This document shows, piece after piece, positions 35,369 to 45,894 of a DNA stretch of 55,511 bases. The DNA lies in NCBI GenBank assembly GCA_937944885.1, contig CALFBB010000052.1, positions 1-55,511 on the forward strand. Reading direction: 5' to 3'. This stretch comes from an uncultured cyanobacterium. Lineage in GTDB: Bacteria; Cyanobacteriota; Cyanobacteriia; Thermostichales; Thermostichaceae. Under the pieces are notes generated by a model. It ran no database searches. It worked only from the letters and a program-made list of their open reading frames with translations, and had not been told where the DNA came from. A program made the translations under genes and the position numbers. Position 1 is the first letter of the stretch; each line of letters starts with the position of its first letter.

Positions 35369-36172
35369 TTAGGGAAGCTCTAGGGATCCGGGAGGATACA
35401 CTGGCTCCGGCCCAGCCTGGGAAAAGAGCAGCGGGAACCAGCCAAAGAACTGATCAACATAAGGGTGCAGCGTTGGATCCAGATAGTAGAAATTCTCGCC
35501 CCGATCCGTAAATTCCCAAAATTCGGCGGTGGTGGATTGCAATTCCTGCCGAATAATTTGCAAGCCTACCAAGGGCTCTTGGTGCATATCTAAGTCAATT
35601 CTAAGTCAATGAATTTGGCCAGCTCCTCACGTCCACAGCTGAGAAAATAGGCAGCCAGCCGCACCTAGGTTTTCGGATCCCACGCAAAGTGGTTTCCTGT
35701 GGCTCAGGTCTAGATCCAGACGGAGCAAGACTTGCAAAATGGCTTCTGTAGGATTTGAGCGAAGAGCACAGCTGAGCTGCACCAGTAAGCCTAGATCAAA
35801 ACCAAGGGTTTCGGAGAGAAAAAATAGACCTGCTTTATAAGCAATCAAGCTGTAGTAACGAAAGTAACCGGCAACCTGCGGCACCAGAGCATCTTGACCG
35901 TTGCGGAGTGCAGCTTCAGCCAACAGGCGATACTGTTTAAGCAGGTTGTAGCCGGTGCGAATATTTTGGCTGTTGATCACTGCCCGTAGATAGGTGTTGA
36001 AAAACTTCACCACCCACCAGGCTATTGTTAAGTTTTGCGCTTGTAAGGCTTGGATCCCTAGCTCCCGGCTGTGAATGGCTACCAGGGTGCTCACCTGGCG
36101 CATGCCGTTGAGACCCTCACCGAGTTGCTACCACCCCAGCACTCCAGAATAAGGTTCGCTGTGTGCGGGCAT
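35369..36172 (-). pseudogene. Broken gene of unknown function
   Basis: Two minus-strand frames (36103 to 35627 and 35587 to 35369) belong to one former gene. Protein-like sequence also continues upstream of the first Met as LGEGLNG, back to an in-frame TAG at 36128-36130; before that stop lies a short frame starting at 36172. Near 35663-35670 a one-base shift is needed to continue into VRLAAYFLSCGREELAKF. There the 11-base word TCTAAGTCAAT is duplicated in tandem (35589-35610); removing one copy joins that frame to MHQEPLVGLQIIRQELQ. So it carries at least two frameshifts and probably a nonsense codon. The product was helical; I do not recognise the family. Confidence 0.75.
35589..35610. repeat. 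Perfect 11-base tandem duplication
   Basis: TCTAAGTCAAT occurs twice without a gap. It lies inside the broken gene and causes a frameshift there; deletion of one copy restores a continuous frame. Confidence 0.95.
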
Positions 36173-36234
36173 ATCCTGGCAGCCTGGGAAGAGCGCTAGG
36201 CATCTCGCCCATTCTCCGATGCAGAGGGAGTACC

Positions 36235-37791
36235 TCAATACTCACTCAAGAGGGCTTCCACAAACTCGTAACTGGAAAAAGGACGCAGATCCTCTAACCC
36301 TTCCCCAGCACCGATGAAGCGAATTGGTAGGTGCATCTGTTGAGTAATGGCCAGGGCAATCCCCCCTTTGGCGGTGCTATCCAGCTTGGTTAGGATCACC
36401 CCACTCAACTTGGCGGCCTCGGCAAACACCTGCGCTTGGCGCAAGCCATTTTGCCCTTGGGTTGCATCCAACACCAGCAACGCTTCCACAGTTGCTGCGG
36501 GAGCTTTCTTGTCGATGATGCGACGAATCTTGGCCAGCTCCTCCATCAGGTTCTTTTTGTTTTGCAGACGGCCTGCTGTGTCCACAAGCAGTAACTCTGT
36601 GCCCCGGGCTTGGGCTGCCAGCAGGGCATCAAACACCACCGCCGCCGGATCGGTATTCTGAGCAGGATTGGCAATCACCTCCACCCCGGCCCGCTCTCCC
36701 CAAACTTTCAGCTGCTCCACAGCAGCAGCCCGAAAGGTATCGGCAGCCGCAATGAGACATTTGTAGCCGGACTCACGGGCCACATGAGCAATTTTGCCAA
36801 TGGTGGTGGTTTTGCCTGCCCCATTCACCCCGACGATCAACCACACATTGAGATGGTCTCGTTGAGGGGCAAAGGTAGGATCTCCAATCGTGAGCATTTC
36901 CCGCATTTGCTGTTTGAGGTATTTCACGGCTTCTTCTGGCGGCAACACCTCCTCTCGCATCCGTTTTTGCAAAGCTTGGATAATCCGCTCAGTGGCATCG
37001 ATGCCCACATCTGCCTGCAGCAGCACCATCTCGATTTCTTCAACAGCCTCTTGGTCAATCGGGCCACGGCCCACCAGGGCTTTGAGTTGGTTGATCAGAT
37101 TCAGGCGGGTTTTGCCCAATCCTCGGCGTAACTTTTGCAACCAGGAGATTTCTTCCGCCGAGATTTCCTCGGGCCGACGCCCTTGTGCTGCCAGGATCTC
37201 GGCAGACCAGCGAAAGCCCTCATCAAAAACCAGTCCCTCCGTGCCACTAAGGGGAACGGTGGAAGGTTCTGGAGCTGCGGGTACAGGTTCCGGCTCGGCA
37301 ATGGCAGTGGCTTCTAGTGCTTGCAGACGTTCGGCAGCACGAGGGGCAAGATCAAAAAAGGAAGGAGCCGCAACCGATTGAGCCGGGCCGGGTACTTCCT
37401 CCACGGTTGGGACAGCCGGAGATCCGGATTCCTCCGCTGCAGTAGAAGAGGAAGTGGCCTGTTCAGGGGTTGTTTCCGCGGCAGCTACTGGACTGGGGGT
37501 GTCTCCGGCAGAAGCAGATGGGGGAGCCGGGATCCCTTCTTTTGGGGCAGTAGGTTCTGAAGCCTGCGGCGTCTCAACGGCTGCAGAGGGGGTCGGAACA
37601 GAGGCACTGCGAGCCGCTTCGCGGGCTTTTAAGTTGGCATAGGCTGCCTTGGCGAAGGCCAAATAATCTTCTGGAGTGACTTGGGCCGGCTCTGCTGCTG
37701 GGGGTGAAGCAGTCTCTGGGGCCTCCTGTTGTGGAGAGTCTGCTGCACTGGCAGGGTCGGTATAGCGACGACGAAACCAATCAAAGGCCAT
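36235..37791 (-). CDS. ftsY: Signal recognition particle receptor FtsY
   Basis: The 518-residue protein has a long acidic Ala/Pro/Glu-rich amino A-domain (to about 180), then the NG domains: GVNGAGKTTTIGKIAH (P-loop), AADTFRAAAVEQL, DTAGRLQNKKNLMEEL, and GVILTKLDSTAKGG (GTP specificity), closing with GAGEGLEDLRPF. It is the membrane-docking GTPase for SRP-bound ribosomes. The start at 37791 gives MAFDWFRRRYTD, an amphipathic membrane-targeting opening. The gene diverges from atpD; the 363-base region between them should carry both promoters. Confidence 0.96.
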   Translation of the reverse strand: MAFDWFRRRYTDPASAADSPQQEAPETASPPAAEPAQVTPEDYLAFAKAAYANLKAREAARSASVPTPSAAVETPQASEPTAPKEGIPAPPSASAGDTPSPVAAAETTPEQATSSSTAAEESGSPAVPTVEEVPGPAQSVAAPSFFDLAPRAAERLQALEATAIAEPEPVPAAPEPSTVPLSGTEGLVFDEGFRWSAEILAAQGRRPEEISAEEISWLQKLRRGLGKTRLNLINQLKALVGRGPIDQEAVEEIEMVLLQADVGIDATERIIQALQKRMREEVLPPEEAVKYLKQQMREMLTIGDPTFAPQRDHLNVWLIVGVNGAGKTTTIGKIAHVARESGYKCLIAAADTFRAAAVEQLKVWGERAGVEVIANPAQNTDPAAVVFDALLAAQARGTELLLVDTAGRLQNKKNLMEELAKIRRIIDKKAPAATVEALLVLDATQGQNGLRQAQVFAEAAKLSGVILTKLDSTAKGGIALAITQQMHLPIRFIGAGEGLEDLRPFSSYEFVEALLSEY

Positions 37792-39591
<1,800 letters not shown>

Positions 39592-39641
39592 TCTTAAGCT
39601 CCTACAAAACCTGAATCTGTTCCTAGGATCATGTTGCTTAG

Positions 39642-39663
39642 GGCCCCCGTAGGGGCCTTTTTT
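39642..39663 (+). terminator. Intrinsic terminator of atpD
   Basis: GGCCCC (39642-39647) and GGGGCC (39652-39657) pair over a CGTA loop, followed by six T. It ends at the stop of the convergent regulator gene. Confidence 0.88.
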
Positions 39664-40378
39664 ATTGGCTTTCCGCGGTTGGCCCAAAGCGATACCCCTT
39701 GCCATACACGGCATGGATCAGCTCTGGTGAACCGGACAGCCGTAGACGACGACGCAACAGCCGTACTTGGGCAGCCAAAACATTGCTGCTAGGGGGATCC
39801 TCTCCTGCCCACACCTGTTCATAAATCTGGTCATGGGTGAGCAACTGTCCGGGATGGGACATGAAATACTCCAGCAGACGAAACTCTTTTTGGGAGAGGT
39901 TAATCATCCGTCCCTGTCGATAGGCAACCTGGTTCTCCCTATCCAGCTGCAGATCTGCAATCTGCAAGCGTGGGATCCCTTCTCCTGAGTTGGTAGCCCG
40001 CCGTAGCAAAGCCCGTACCCGCGCCAACAGCTCCCGCAACTCAAAGGGTTTCACCAAGTAGTCATCTGCCCCTGCATCCAGTCCTTCTACTCGGTCATCC
40101 AGAGTATCTTTGGCGGTGAGAAACAAAATCGGCGTGCTGCGATCCACCTGTCGCACCTGCCGACAAAGGGAGAGACCTGATGAGCCCGGTAACATCCAAT
40201 CCAGGATCAACAGATCGTAGGGTGCAGCTGTTGTACGGGTTTGGGTTGAGGACTGCAGCAGTTGCCAAGCTTGCCCACCGTCATAGGCCACATTCACCCT
40301 GTAGCCCTCGCGGGCCAGCTGCTGCGCCAGAGAATCCGCCAGTTCTACCTCGTCATCCACCACCAGAATCCGCATCAT
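39662..40378 (-). CDS. OmpR-family response regulator (RppA/NrsR-like)
   Basis: A 238-residue regulator: receiver domain with acidic DDE at 8-10, phospho-accepting Asp in LLILDWMLPG and Lys in DDYLVKPFEL, then a winged helix domain (NLSQKEFRLLEYFMSHPG, ending YGKGYRFG). It resembles the RppA/NrsR subgroup of cyanobacterial regulators, linked to redox or metal signals, but this is a tentative match. No kinase gene is adjacent. Its start overlaps the end of rsmI by 26 bases, so the two are read together. Two Met codons stand at the start; spacing to GGAAG fits the second slightly better. Confidence 0.88.
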   Translation of the reverse strand: MMRILVVDDEVELADSLAQQLAREGYRVNVAYDGGQAWQLLQSSTQTRTTAAPYDLLILDWMLPGSSGLSLCRQVRQVDRSTPILFLTAKDTLDDRVEGLDAGADDYLVKPFELRELLARVRALLRRATNSGEGIPRLQIADLQLDRENQVAYRQGRMINLSQKEFRLLEYFMSHPGQLLTHDQIYEQVWAGEDPPSSNVLAAQVRLLRRRLRLSGSPELIHAVYGKGYRFGPTAESQ

Positions 40379-41288
40379 CCGCTTCCCAGTCTGATGAGAT
40401 AGGTTCTGAACCTCTTGAATCGGATCCCTCCATTTGTAAAGACAACTGGTAAAGACGTCTGCGGCTCCAGCCGGGGGATCCCTGTAAACTTTGGGCCAAT
40501 TGACGAGTGGCTGCCGAAGGAGATAGTCCCTCCGCCAGCAGTTGAGCCAGTTTTTGACGTACCTCAGCTTCCGAGAGAGACTGGTTCAAGTTCCTGTCCG
40601 ACTCGGGGTATCCCTCGAGCAAGAGGGTGAATTCCCCCCGCGGCGGTTGAGTCTCGAGATGTTCTAGGGCGGCAGCCAGGGATCCCCGCCAAAAGCTTTC
40701 GTGTAGCTTGGTCAGTTCCCGCGCCAACACCACCTGTCGATGCGGGCCGCAGTAGGTGATTAGATCCTGTAGGGTTTGGCGGAGGCGGTGGGGTGCTTCG
40801 TAGAAGATGAGGGTACGCGGCTCCTGCACCAATTGTTGTAGATAAGCTTGCCGCTGGCTGGGTTTACCGGGCAAAAACCCTTCAAACACAAAGCGTCCTG
40901 TCGAGAGACCAGAGGCGATCAAAGCAGTAATGGCCGCTACCGGGCCAGGTACAGGCACCACTGGGATCCCTGCCTGGATACAGGCTCGCACTAGCTCCTC
41001 TCCGGGATCAGAAATGGCGGGTGTACCGGCATCGCTGATCAAGGCTCCCGGTTGCCCTGCCGATAGGTATGCCAGCAACTCCGGGATCCGTTGGGCCGCA
41101 TTGTGCCGGTGGTAGCTGATTAAGCGGGTGGAAATCTGAAAATGGTGCAGCAACTGGCCGGAATGGCGAGTATCCTCTGCTGCTACCCAATCCACTTCTT
41201 TGAGGATGCGCAAGGCCCGCAGCGTAATATCTTCCCGGTTGCCGATCGGGGTGGCCACCAAATAGAGGCTGGCGGCAACATGCTCCAT
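40353..41288 (-). CDS. rsmI: 16S rRNA 2'-O-ribose C1402 methyltransferase
   Basis: The protein of about 311 residues starts with LYLVATPIGNREDITLRAL and has AEDTRHSG, the SAM-site motif ISDAGTPAISDPG and FEGFLPGKPSQRQ, which identify RsmI (YraL). It methylates the ribose of C1402 in the decoding centre of 16S rRNA. ATG 41288 was preferred to a TTG four codons upstream. The carboxy tail is longer than in many relatives and overlaps the regulator gene by 26 bases. Confidence 0.94.
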   Translation of the reverse strand: MEHVAASLYLVATPIGNREDITLRALRILKEVDWVAAEDTRHSGQLLHHFQISTRLISYHRHNAAQRIPELLAYLSAGQPGALISDAGTPAISDPGEELVRACIQAGIPVVPVPGPVAAITALIASGLSTGRFVFEGFLPGKPSQRQAYLQQLVQEPRTLIFYEAPHRLRQTLQDLITYCGPHRQVVLARELTKLHESFWRGSLAAALEHLETQPPRGEFTLLLEGYPESDRNLNQSLSEAEVRQKLAQLLAEGLSPSAATRQLAQSLQGSPGWSRRRLYQLSLQMEGSDSRGSEPISSDWEADDADSGGG

Positions 41289-41329
41289 GCCAGTGCTCAA
41301 AAAGTTAAACCTACAATGAATCTCTACAG

Positions 41330-41353
41330 AAGAGATCTTAAAAGAGATCTTAA
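41330..41353. repeat. Perfect 12-base tandem duplication
   Basis: AAGAGATCTTAA occurs twice without a gap, in the leader of rsmI (minus strand). Each unit contains the palindrome AGATCT. Confidence 0.92.
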
Positions 41354-41435
41354 TTCCAGATCTTCAAGGCCAGCCTGAACGGCTGTTCCTTGGCTCCTGT
41401 AGCCAAGGGATCCCTCTTTTTCGGTCAGTGTCCCT

Positions 41436-41628
41436 ATGCCAGCTGTCAACCATCTGGGCATCAGTTGAATCGACCGTTGCAATTGCTGCTGCCGCTACTG
41501 CATGTGCAGAGTTAACCTGGCTGCCAACCCCGGAGCGCCTCACCGATGCCGAGATCCTCACCCTGATTCAAGAGGTGTTTTTGCCTCTGGGGATTGATCG
41601 CTTTCGCCTCACCGGCGGAGAACCCTGA
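41436..41628 (+). pseudogene. moaA: Relic of moaA (GTP 3',8-cyclase), amino part
   Basis: From ATG 41436 the frame reads [10 protein letters not shown], then a TGA at 41466, then [12 protein letters not shown], which matches the MoaA opening (LRIS-IDRCN) with the radical-SAM cysteines in the exact C-X3-C-X2-C spacing. After 41504 a one-base shift leads to [18 protein letters not shown], then [13 protein letters not shown], again MoaA sequence, before TGA at 41626. So the first 60 or so codons are present, broken by a nonsense codon and frameshifts, and the rest of the gene is missing. MoaA starts molybdenum cofactor synthesis; an intact moaC lies at 47974, so a functional moaA is expected elsewhere. 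Confidence 0.82.
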
Positions 41629-41732
41629 ATCTGGCCAGATCAACCTGCGGGCAGGGATCCCGGTCAAGCATCTCCAGCATCAGGTGCACACTGGAGATCA
41701 AATCAAACATCAACTTCAAATTGGGGGCTAGC

Positions 41733-42659
41733 CTAGTACCCCAACAGGGGGTCCACCTGCCCGAGTAAGGGTTCCCCCAAGGCAAAGCGACGCACATTTT
41801 CCCGAATCCGCTCTGAGAGGAGAGGGATGGCCATGGCCTCGGTATTGGCGGTGTGGGGGGTAATTAGGCAATTGGGTAAGCTCCACAGCGGGTGATCCTC
41901 CGGTAGAGGTTCAGGATCCGTCACATCCAAGCTGGCCCCTCGGATCTGACCTTGCTGCAGGGCCTTCACCAGATCTGCCGTCACGACATGTTGACCTCGC
42001 GCTACATTCACCAACCAGCTTTGGGATCCCATCACCTCCAATTCCGGTTGGGCAATAATTCCCTCAGTTTCTGGGGTTAGGGCCAGGGCCAAAATCACCG
42101 CATCGGCTCCCGTCAAGACCTGATGGCGTTCTGATAGGGCCACCACCCGGGTTGCACCCAGCACCGGCTTAGCCCGGCGGCGCACCACCTCAATTGTGCA
42201 CTGAAACGGCTGCAACAACAGGATCAAGGCTTCGCTAATGCCCCCCGCCCCGAAAATGACCACGCGCCGCCCGAAGAGGCTCACTCCCGAGCCCTCCTGC
42301 CAGCTCTGGGCCAAAGCCCGGATTTTCAGATCTCGCAAACCCGCCAAGAGTAACGCCAAAGCATGTTCGGCCACCGGCTTGGCATACACTCCCTTGCCAC
42401 AGGTCCACACATAGGCTGGATGCAAAACCCCTGCCCGGGCAAAAGGTTCAACCCCCGCCCAAGGCAACTGTACCCAACGGATCCCGGGGCCTTCCGCCAA
42501 ACAGCGCTTTAGGTTCGCAACATCAAAAGCATCGGCCCAAACCAAAGCCTCTGCTTCTGCCACCGAGACAATTTGCCCGCCACCCGCCAAAACCGCTTCT
42601 CGGATCCAGGGGCGGATCCCGGTGGGTTCTACAGCAATGCGGGTGCCCTGTACGCCCAT
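41733..42659 (-). CDS. D-2-hydroxyacid dehydrogenase family protein
   Basis: A protein of about 308 residues of the D-isomer-specific family: HALALLLAG near 100, cofactor loop IFGAGGISEAL, LVNVARGQHVV with the catalytic Arg, DVTDPEPLPEDHPLW with the Glu, and ITPHTAN with the His. It is an NAD(P)-dependent dehydrogenase of the glyoxylate/hydroxypyruvate or phosphoglycerate type; the substrate is undetermined. The cofactor loop reads G-X-G-X-X-S rather than the usual third Gly. Start ATG 42659 is tentative: no good ribosome site is seen, and the frame stays open for 18 codons upstream. Confidence 0.85.
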   Translation of the reverse strand: MGVQGTRIAVEPTGIRPWIREAVLAGGGQIVSVAEAEALVWADAFDVANLKRCLAEGPGIRWVQLPWAGVEPFARAGVLHPAYVWTCGKGVYAKPVAEHALALLLAGLRDLKIRALAQSWQEGSGVSLFGRRVVIFGAGGISEALILLLQPFQCTIEVVRRRAKPVLGATRVVALSERHQVLTGADAVILALALTPETEGIIAQPELEVMGSQSWLVNVARGQHVVTADLVKALQQGQIRGASLDVTDPEPLPEDHPLWSLPNCLITPHTANTEAMAIPLLSERIRENVRRFALGEPLLGQVDPLLGY

Positions 42660-42850
42660 TGTGCTGCTGGTGCTGATCTCATCTTTTGCCAGGATACTGT
42701 GAGGATGACCCAATCCATCTGGATGAGCTGAACTCTCCAGTGAACCTGTAGGTGTTCAACAAGTGTTAAGGGATCCCAAAAGGCTGCTGCCTTTCTCAGG
42801 CGGCTCGATAGCGTAGATATACAAGACTTCATGAACGGGAGCACCGCTCG

Positions 42851-42946
42851 ATGACCTCTTCTGAATTGCTGATCTTGGTAACGTTGCTGTTTCCCGGTAT
42901 CTTGCTGTCGCTCATCTTGATGGCCACCTTTGCGGCAGGTGGGTAG
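42851..42946 (+). CDS. Candidate 31-residue single-helix membrane protein
   Basis: ATG 42851 to TAG 42946 encodes MTSSELLILVTLLFPGILLS and a further 11 residues ending in Gly-Gly: one hydrophobic helix with a short polar start. CGGGAG lies about ten bases upstream. Size and topology fit the tiny subunits of photosynthetic complexes, yet I cannot match it to a named one. It stands alone in a gap of 520 bases between the dehydrogenase and the glycosidase gene. Confidence 0.5.
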   Translation: MTSSELLILVTLLFPGILLSLILMATFAAGG

Positions 42947-43182
42947 CCTTTGTTTTTGGCCTCTTTCCCTCGGGGATTGACAACTGCTTCTCCCTTTGCT
43001 TGCGCCAGTATCTAAATCCCTACTCTGCTGGCGGATGAGGGGCGAAATCCTGGCGGTTCAGCCTTGATAACGCTGATACCCTGGGAAAAGCCTGCAGCTT
43101 TGGCCAGAATAGCGATCATCAAGATGGACATCCGGCCTAAAGTAAGTTCTGGGGCAGGGATCCCCTCTAAGGACAGGAAGAC

Positions 43183-44391
43183 ATGCTGAAAACAAAGCGG
43201 CACACGGGGTCTCTCGGTCGGAGAGTGGTCGGCGTAGCCCTGGTTTTCTTACCTCTCCTACACACCTTAGCTGCCCAAGCTCAGCTCAACCCTGTGCGTA
43301 GGGTGCAAGGGATCCCCCTGTACCAAGAGGAGGTTTGGGTAGGGGAGAAACGGATCCCAGTGTCGATGGTGATCCTGTCTCTTACTGCCGGGCGCATGCG
43401 CCCGATTTGGGCGGACCCCACAGGGTTGGTGGGCTTAGGGGAGTTGCCCTCCTTTGCTGCAGAACAGGGTGCCTTAGCTGCCATTAACGGGGGCTTCTTT
43501 AACCGCAACACCCGTCAACCTCTAGGAGCCATTCGCGTGGATGGCCGCTGGATTTCCAGCCCGATTTTGGGTCGTGGGGTCGTAGCTTGGTCGGATCAAG
43601 GAGCGGTACGCTTCGGGCGGCTGCACATGCAAGCGGAGCTGCGCAACGGGATTGGGGATCGGATCCCGCTCATGGGTATCAACACTGGCTACATCCTCCC
43701 TGGGATCTCCCAATTCACCCCCGATTGGGGAGCCACTTACACCACCCAAACCGACAATGAAACCCTGCTGCTGGTACAAGCAGACCGCGTACAGGCCATT
43801 CTGCCGGCGGGCTTGGCAGGTAGTGTCCGTGTGCCCATTCCGGTGGGGGGCTATGTGTTGGCAGCACGGGAGTTGCAGGGATCCCTGGAAGCCCAAAAAC
43901 TGGTTGTCGGAGATCGTCTCAGCCTTCATTTGACTTTAGATCCGCCAGAGCTGGAAGTCTATCCTCATCTCCTCGGGGCTGGGCCTTTGTTGCTCTTGGA
44001 TGGGCAGGTGGTGCTAGATGCCGAGCTGGAGCAGTTTCAACCTGTTTTTCGCACCCAGCGAGCTGCCCGTAGTGCTATTGGCTTGTTGAAGAACGGCCAG
44101 GTGGTATGGGTTACAGCAGGCAATGCCCAGGAAAATCAAGGGCTTACCCTGCCGGAGATGGCCCAACTGATGCTACAACTGGGCTGTCGCCATGCCTTAA
44201 ATCTGGATGGGGGCAATTCTTCCACATTGGCGCTGGAGGGACAAGCTGTGAATAGGAAGCACTCCCTCCCAAGAATTAGCCAGCCCGAGAATGCAGTAGA
44301 TCCTGAGGAATTGCCGAGCTCCCGGCCCATTCTACCAAGAGTACATAACGGTCTGGGCTTTTTCGTTTGTTCGTTTGTTTGTTTTCATTAA
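43183..44391 (+). CDS. Phosphodiester glycosidase family protein (DUF2233)
   Basis: The 402-residue protein has a signal peptide (to about LAAQAQ, residue 34) and then the NAGPA/DUF2233 fold: AAINGGFFNRNTRQPLGAI near 100, MGINTGYILPG, AARSAIGLLKNGQVVWVTAG near 300 and ALNLDGGNSSTLALEG near 340. Relatives cleave GlcNAc-phosphodiester linkages outside the cell; periplasmic or cell-wall polysaccharide substrates are probable. The end is odd: after VHNGLGFF comes a Cys/Phe-rich tail encoded by a TTTGTTCG-like repeat, which may be a recently altered terminus. Confidence 0.87.
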   Translation: MLKTKRHTGSLGRRVVGVALVFLPLLHTLAAQAQLNPVRRVQGIPLYQEEVWVGEKRIPVSMVILSLTAGRMRPIWADPTGLVGLGELPSFAAEQGALAAINGGFFNRNTRQPLGAIRVDGRWISSPILGRGVVAWSDQGAVRFGRLHMQAELRNGIGDRIPLMGINTGYILPGISQFTPDWGATYTTQTDNETLLLVQADRVQAILPAGLAGSVRVPIPVGGYVLAARELQGSLEAQKLVVGDRLSLHLTLDPPELEVYPHLLGAGPLLLLDGQVVLDAELEQFQPVFRTQRAARSAIGLLKNGQVVWVTAGNAQENQGLTLPEMAQLMLQLGCRHALNLDGGNSSTLALEGQAVNRKHSLPRISQPENAVDPEELPSSRPILPRVHNGLGFFVCSFVCFH

Positions 44392-44889
44392 TTCCACTTC
44401 CCTGAAGAGAAGCGACTCCTCCCGGTTATAACCCGCTCCCGGCAAGGGATCCAGGGTCGTCAAACGATAGGTTAACAGATAGGATTAACAGAAGAATCAG
44501 GGCTTGAGCCCGGCAGGCACCCTGTTGCTAAAATCATCAAAGTAGAGTCTCAGGGTCATCTTTTCACCTGGAGGGATCCCCTTAGGGCAAGGGTTCAGAC
44601 CAGAACCATCACTAGGAAATAGGCCATACATTTACCCAGAAAAAACGTGTTAGCTCTGGACCGGTCGAGAGGCGCTGCCGTCCCAATTTCTTATCAAGGG
44701 GCCTAGTGTATGAATCTGATAAACGGTATTGCGTTCAGAAAAGTAAGTGCCGGTAGCGAGAGCCCATTTTGGTCAGTGGTGCAGCTATTCCTGTGACAGA
44801 GATGGACCAGACAGCAGGGTTGGGTAACTGCAGTAAATATTGAGAGATTCTCCATCGAATGAGGATTTTTAGGATCCGGATTATTCATA
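44392..44889. other. Intergenic region between convergent genes
   Basis: A 498-base gap between convergent genes. It contains a direct repeat around 44466-44490. A 61-codon minus-strand frame at 44703-44888 lacks a ribosome site and protein-like composition. No RNA gene or terminator with a T-tract was found. Confidence 0.4.
44466..44490. repeat. Near-perfect 12/13-base tandem repeat
   Basis: GATAGGTTAACA is followed directly by GATAGGATTAACA, which differs by one inserted A. It lies in the convergent gap. Confidence 0.8.
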
Positions 44890-45894
44890 TCAATTCAATT
44901 GAGTTTGCCGTTGCCAGGATAAGGAAGGATCCACCGGTTGTAAAGGTTGAATAGCAAAGAAAGTTTCGTAAATGCGATCCCCGACTTGGTTCATTTGCAG
45001 TTGTAAATTATTCAGAAACTCATGTAGGCCCTGCCCCATGATGTCATCAATGGTGAGGTAGTCTAGTTCCGAGCGCAAACGGCCCAAGGCTCGCTCGGCC
45101 GGATCCCGCCAGGTACCAGCTGGAGTACCGGTGATCTCGTGTAGGGAGCGATCCGCCTGAGTGAGACAAAACTGAATTGAGCGGGGAAATTGCCGATCCA
45201 AAATCAGGAAAGAAGTAATCTCCCGAGGGTTAATGCGATGTTGACGGCTGTATTTACGGTACATCTCATAAGCACTGGCGGATTTCAGCAGAGCAATCCA
45301 CTGCAATTCATCCAAAGCTGTGCCCACGTATTGCACAGAAGGCAACAGAATATAGTACTTGACATCCAAAATCCGTGCTGTTTTGTCAGCTCGTTCCAGA
45401 AGACGACCGATCTGGCCAAAGTGCCATCCTTCCCCATGAGTCATGGTAGCATCCATTACACCGGCAAATAGGTGACTGGCCAGCTTGACTTCTGTGAAAA
45501 AATCATGCCATTGGCTTAATTTTCGTCCCTCTTGAGCTGCTTCTTTAACCATCAAATAAAATTGATTAACTCTCTCCCACATTTCCGAAGAAATCACTTC
45601 CCGCACAGAACGAGCATTTTCTCGTGCCCATTTCAGGCAAGAAAGAATGGAGTTAGGATAATCCTTATCAAAGGTTAGAAATTCGACAACCGTATCCTGT
45701 GTGGCTTCACCGTAGCGTTGGTAAAATAGCTCGTGATCCCCGGTGGTATAGATGATGGGCTCCCATTGTTGAGTAGTACCGCTGGGTGAGTCGAGGATCA
45801 GGTTCAAGTTGACATCGATAAAGCGGGCGATATTTTCTGCCCGCTCCACGTAACGGTTTAGCCAGTAGATCGAATCTGCCACCCGACTCAACAT
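44890..45894 (-). CDS. Alpha-E domain protein (DUF403)
   Basis: The 334-residue all-helical protein starts MLSRVADSIYWLNRYVERAE, which is the alpha-E signature, and continues with ENARSVREVISSEMWERVNQ and the typical FLILDRQFPRSIQFCL. Alpha-E proteins are usually encoded beside a circularly permuted ATP-grasp and a transglutaminase-like protein in a predicted peptide-synthesis system. Here the flanking upstream gene is a polytopic membrane protein whose stop overlaps its start by seven bases, and no ATP-grasp gene is in view. Function is unproven. Confidence 0.9.
   Translation of the reverse strand: MLSRVADSIYWLNRYVERAENIARFIDVNLNLILDSPSGTTQQWEPIIYTTGDHELFYQRYGEATQDTVVEFLTFDKDYPNSILSCLKWARENARSVREVISSEMWERVNQFYLMVKEAAQEGRKLSQWHDFFTEVKLASHLFAGVMDATMTHGEGWHFGQIGRLLERADKTARILDVKYYILLPSVQYVGTALDELQWIALLKSASAYEMYRKYSRQHRINPREITSFLILDRQFPRSIQFCLTQADRSLHEITGTPAGTWRDPAERALGRLRSELDYLTIDDIMGQGLHEFLNNLQLQMNQVGDRIYETFFAIQPLQPVDPSLSWQRQTQLN

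Noticed and set aside
41629-41732. Minus-strand frame between the moaA relic and the dehydrogenase gene, with protein-like MFDLISSVHLMLEMLDRD
   Set aside because: Too short and without any match that I recognise; could be another relic but cannot be supported.
44703-44888. 61-codon minus-strand frame next to the alpha-E gene
   Set aside because: Low-complexity Cys/His/Asn-rich product, no ribosome site, no context support.
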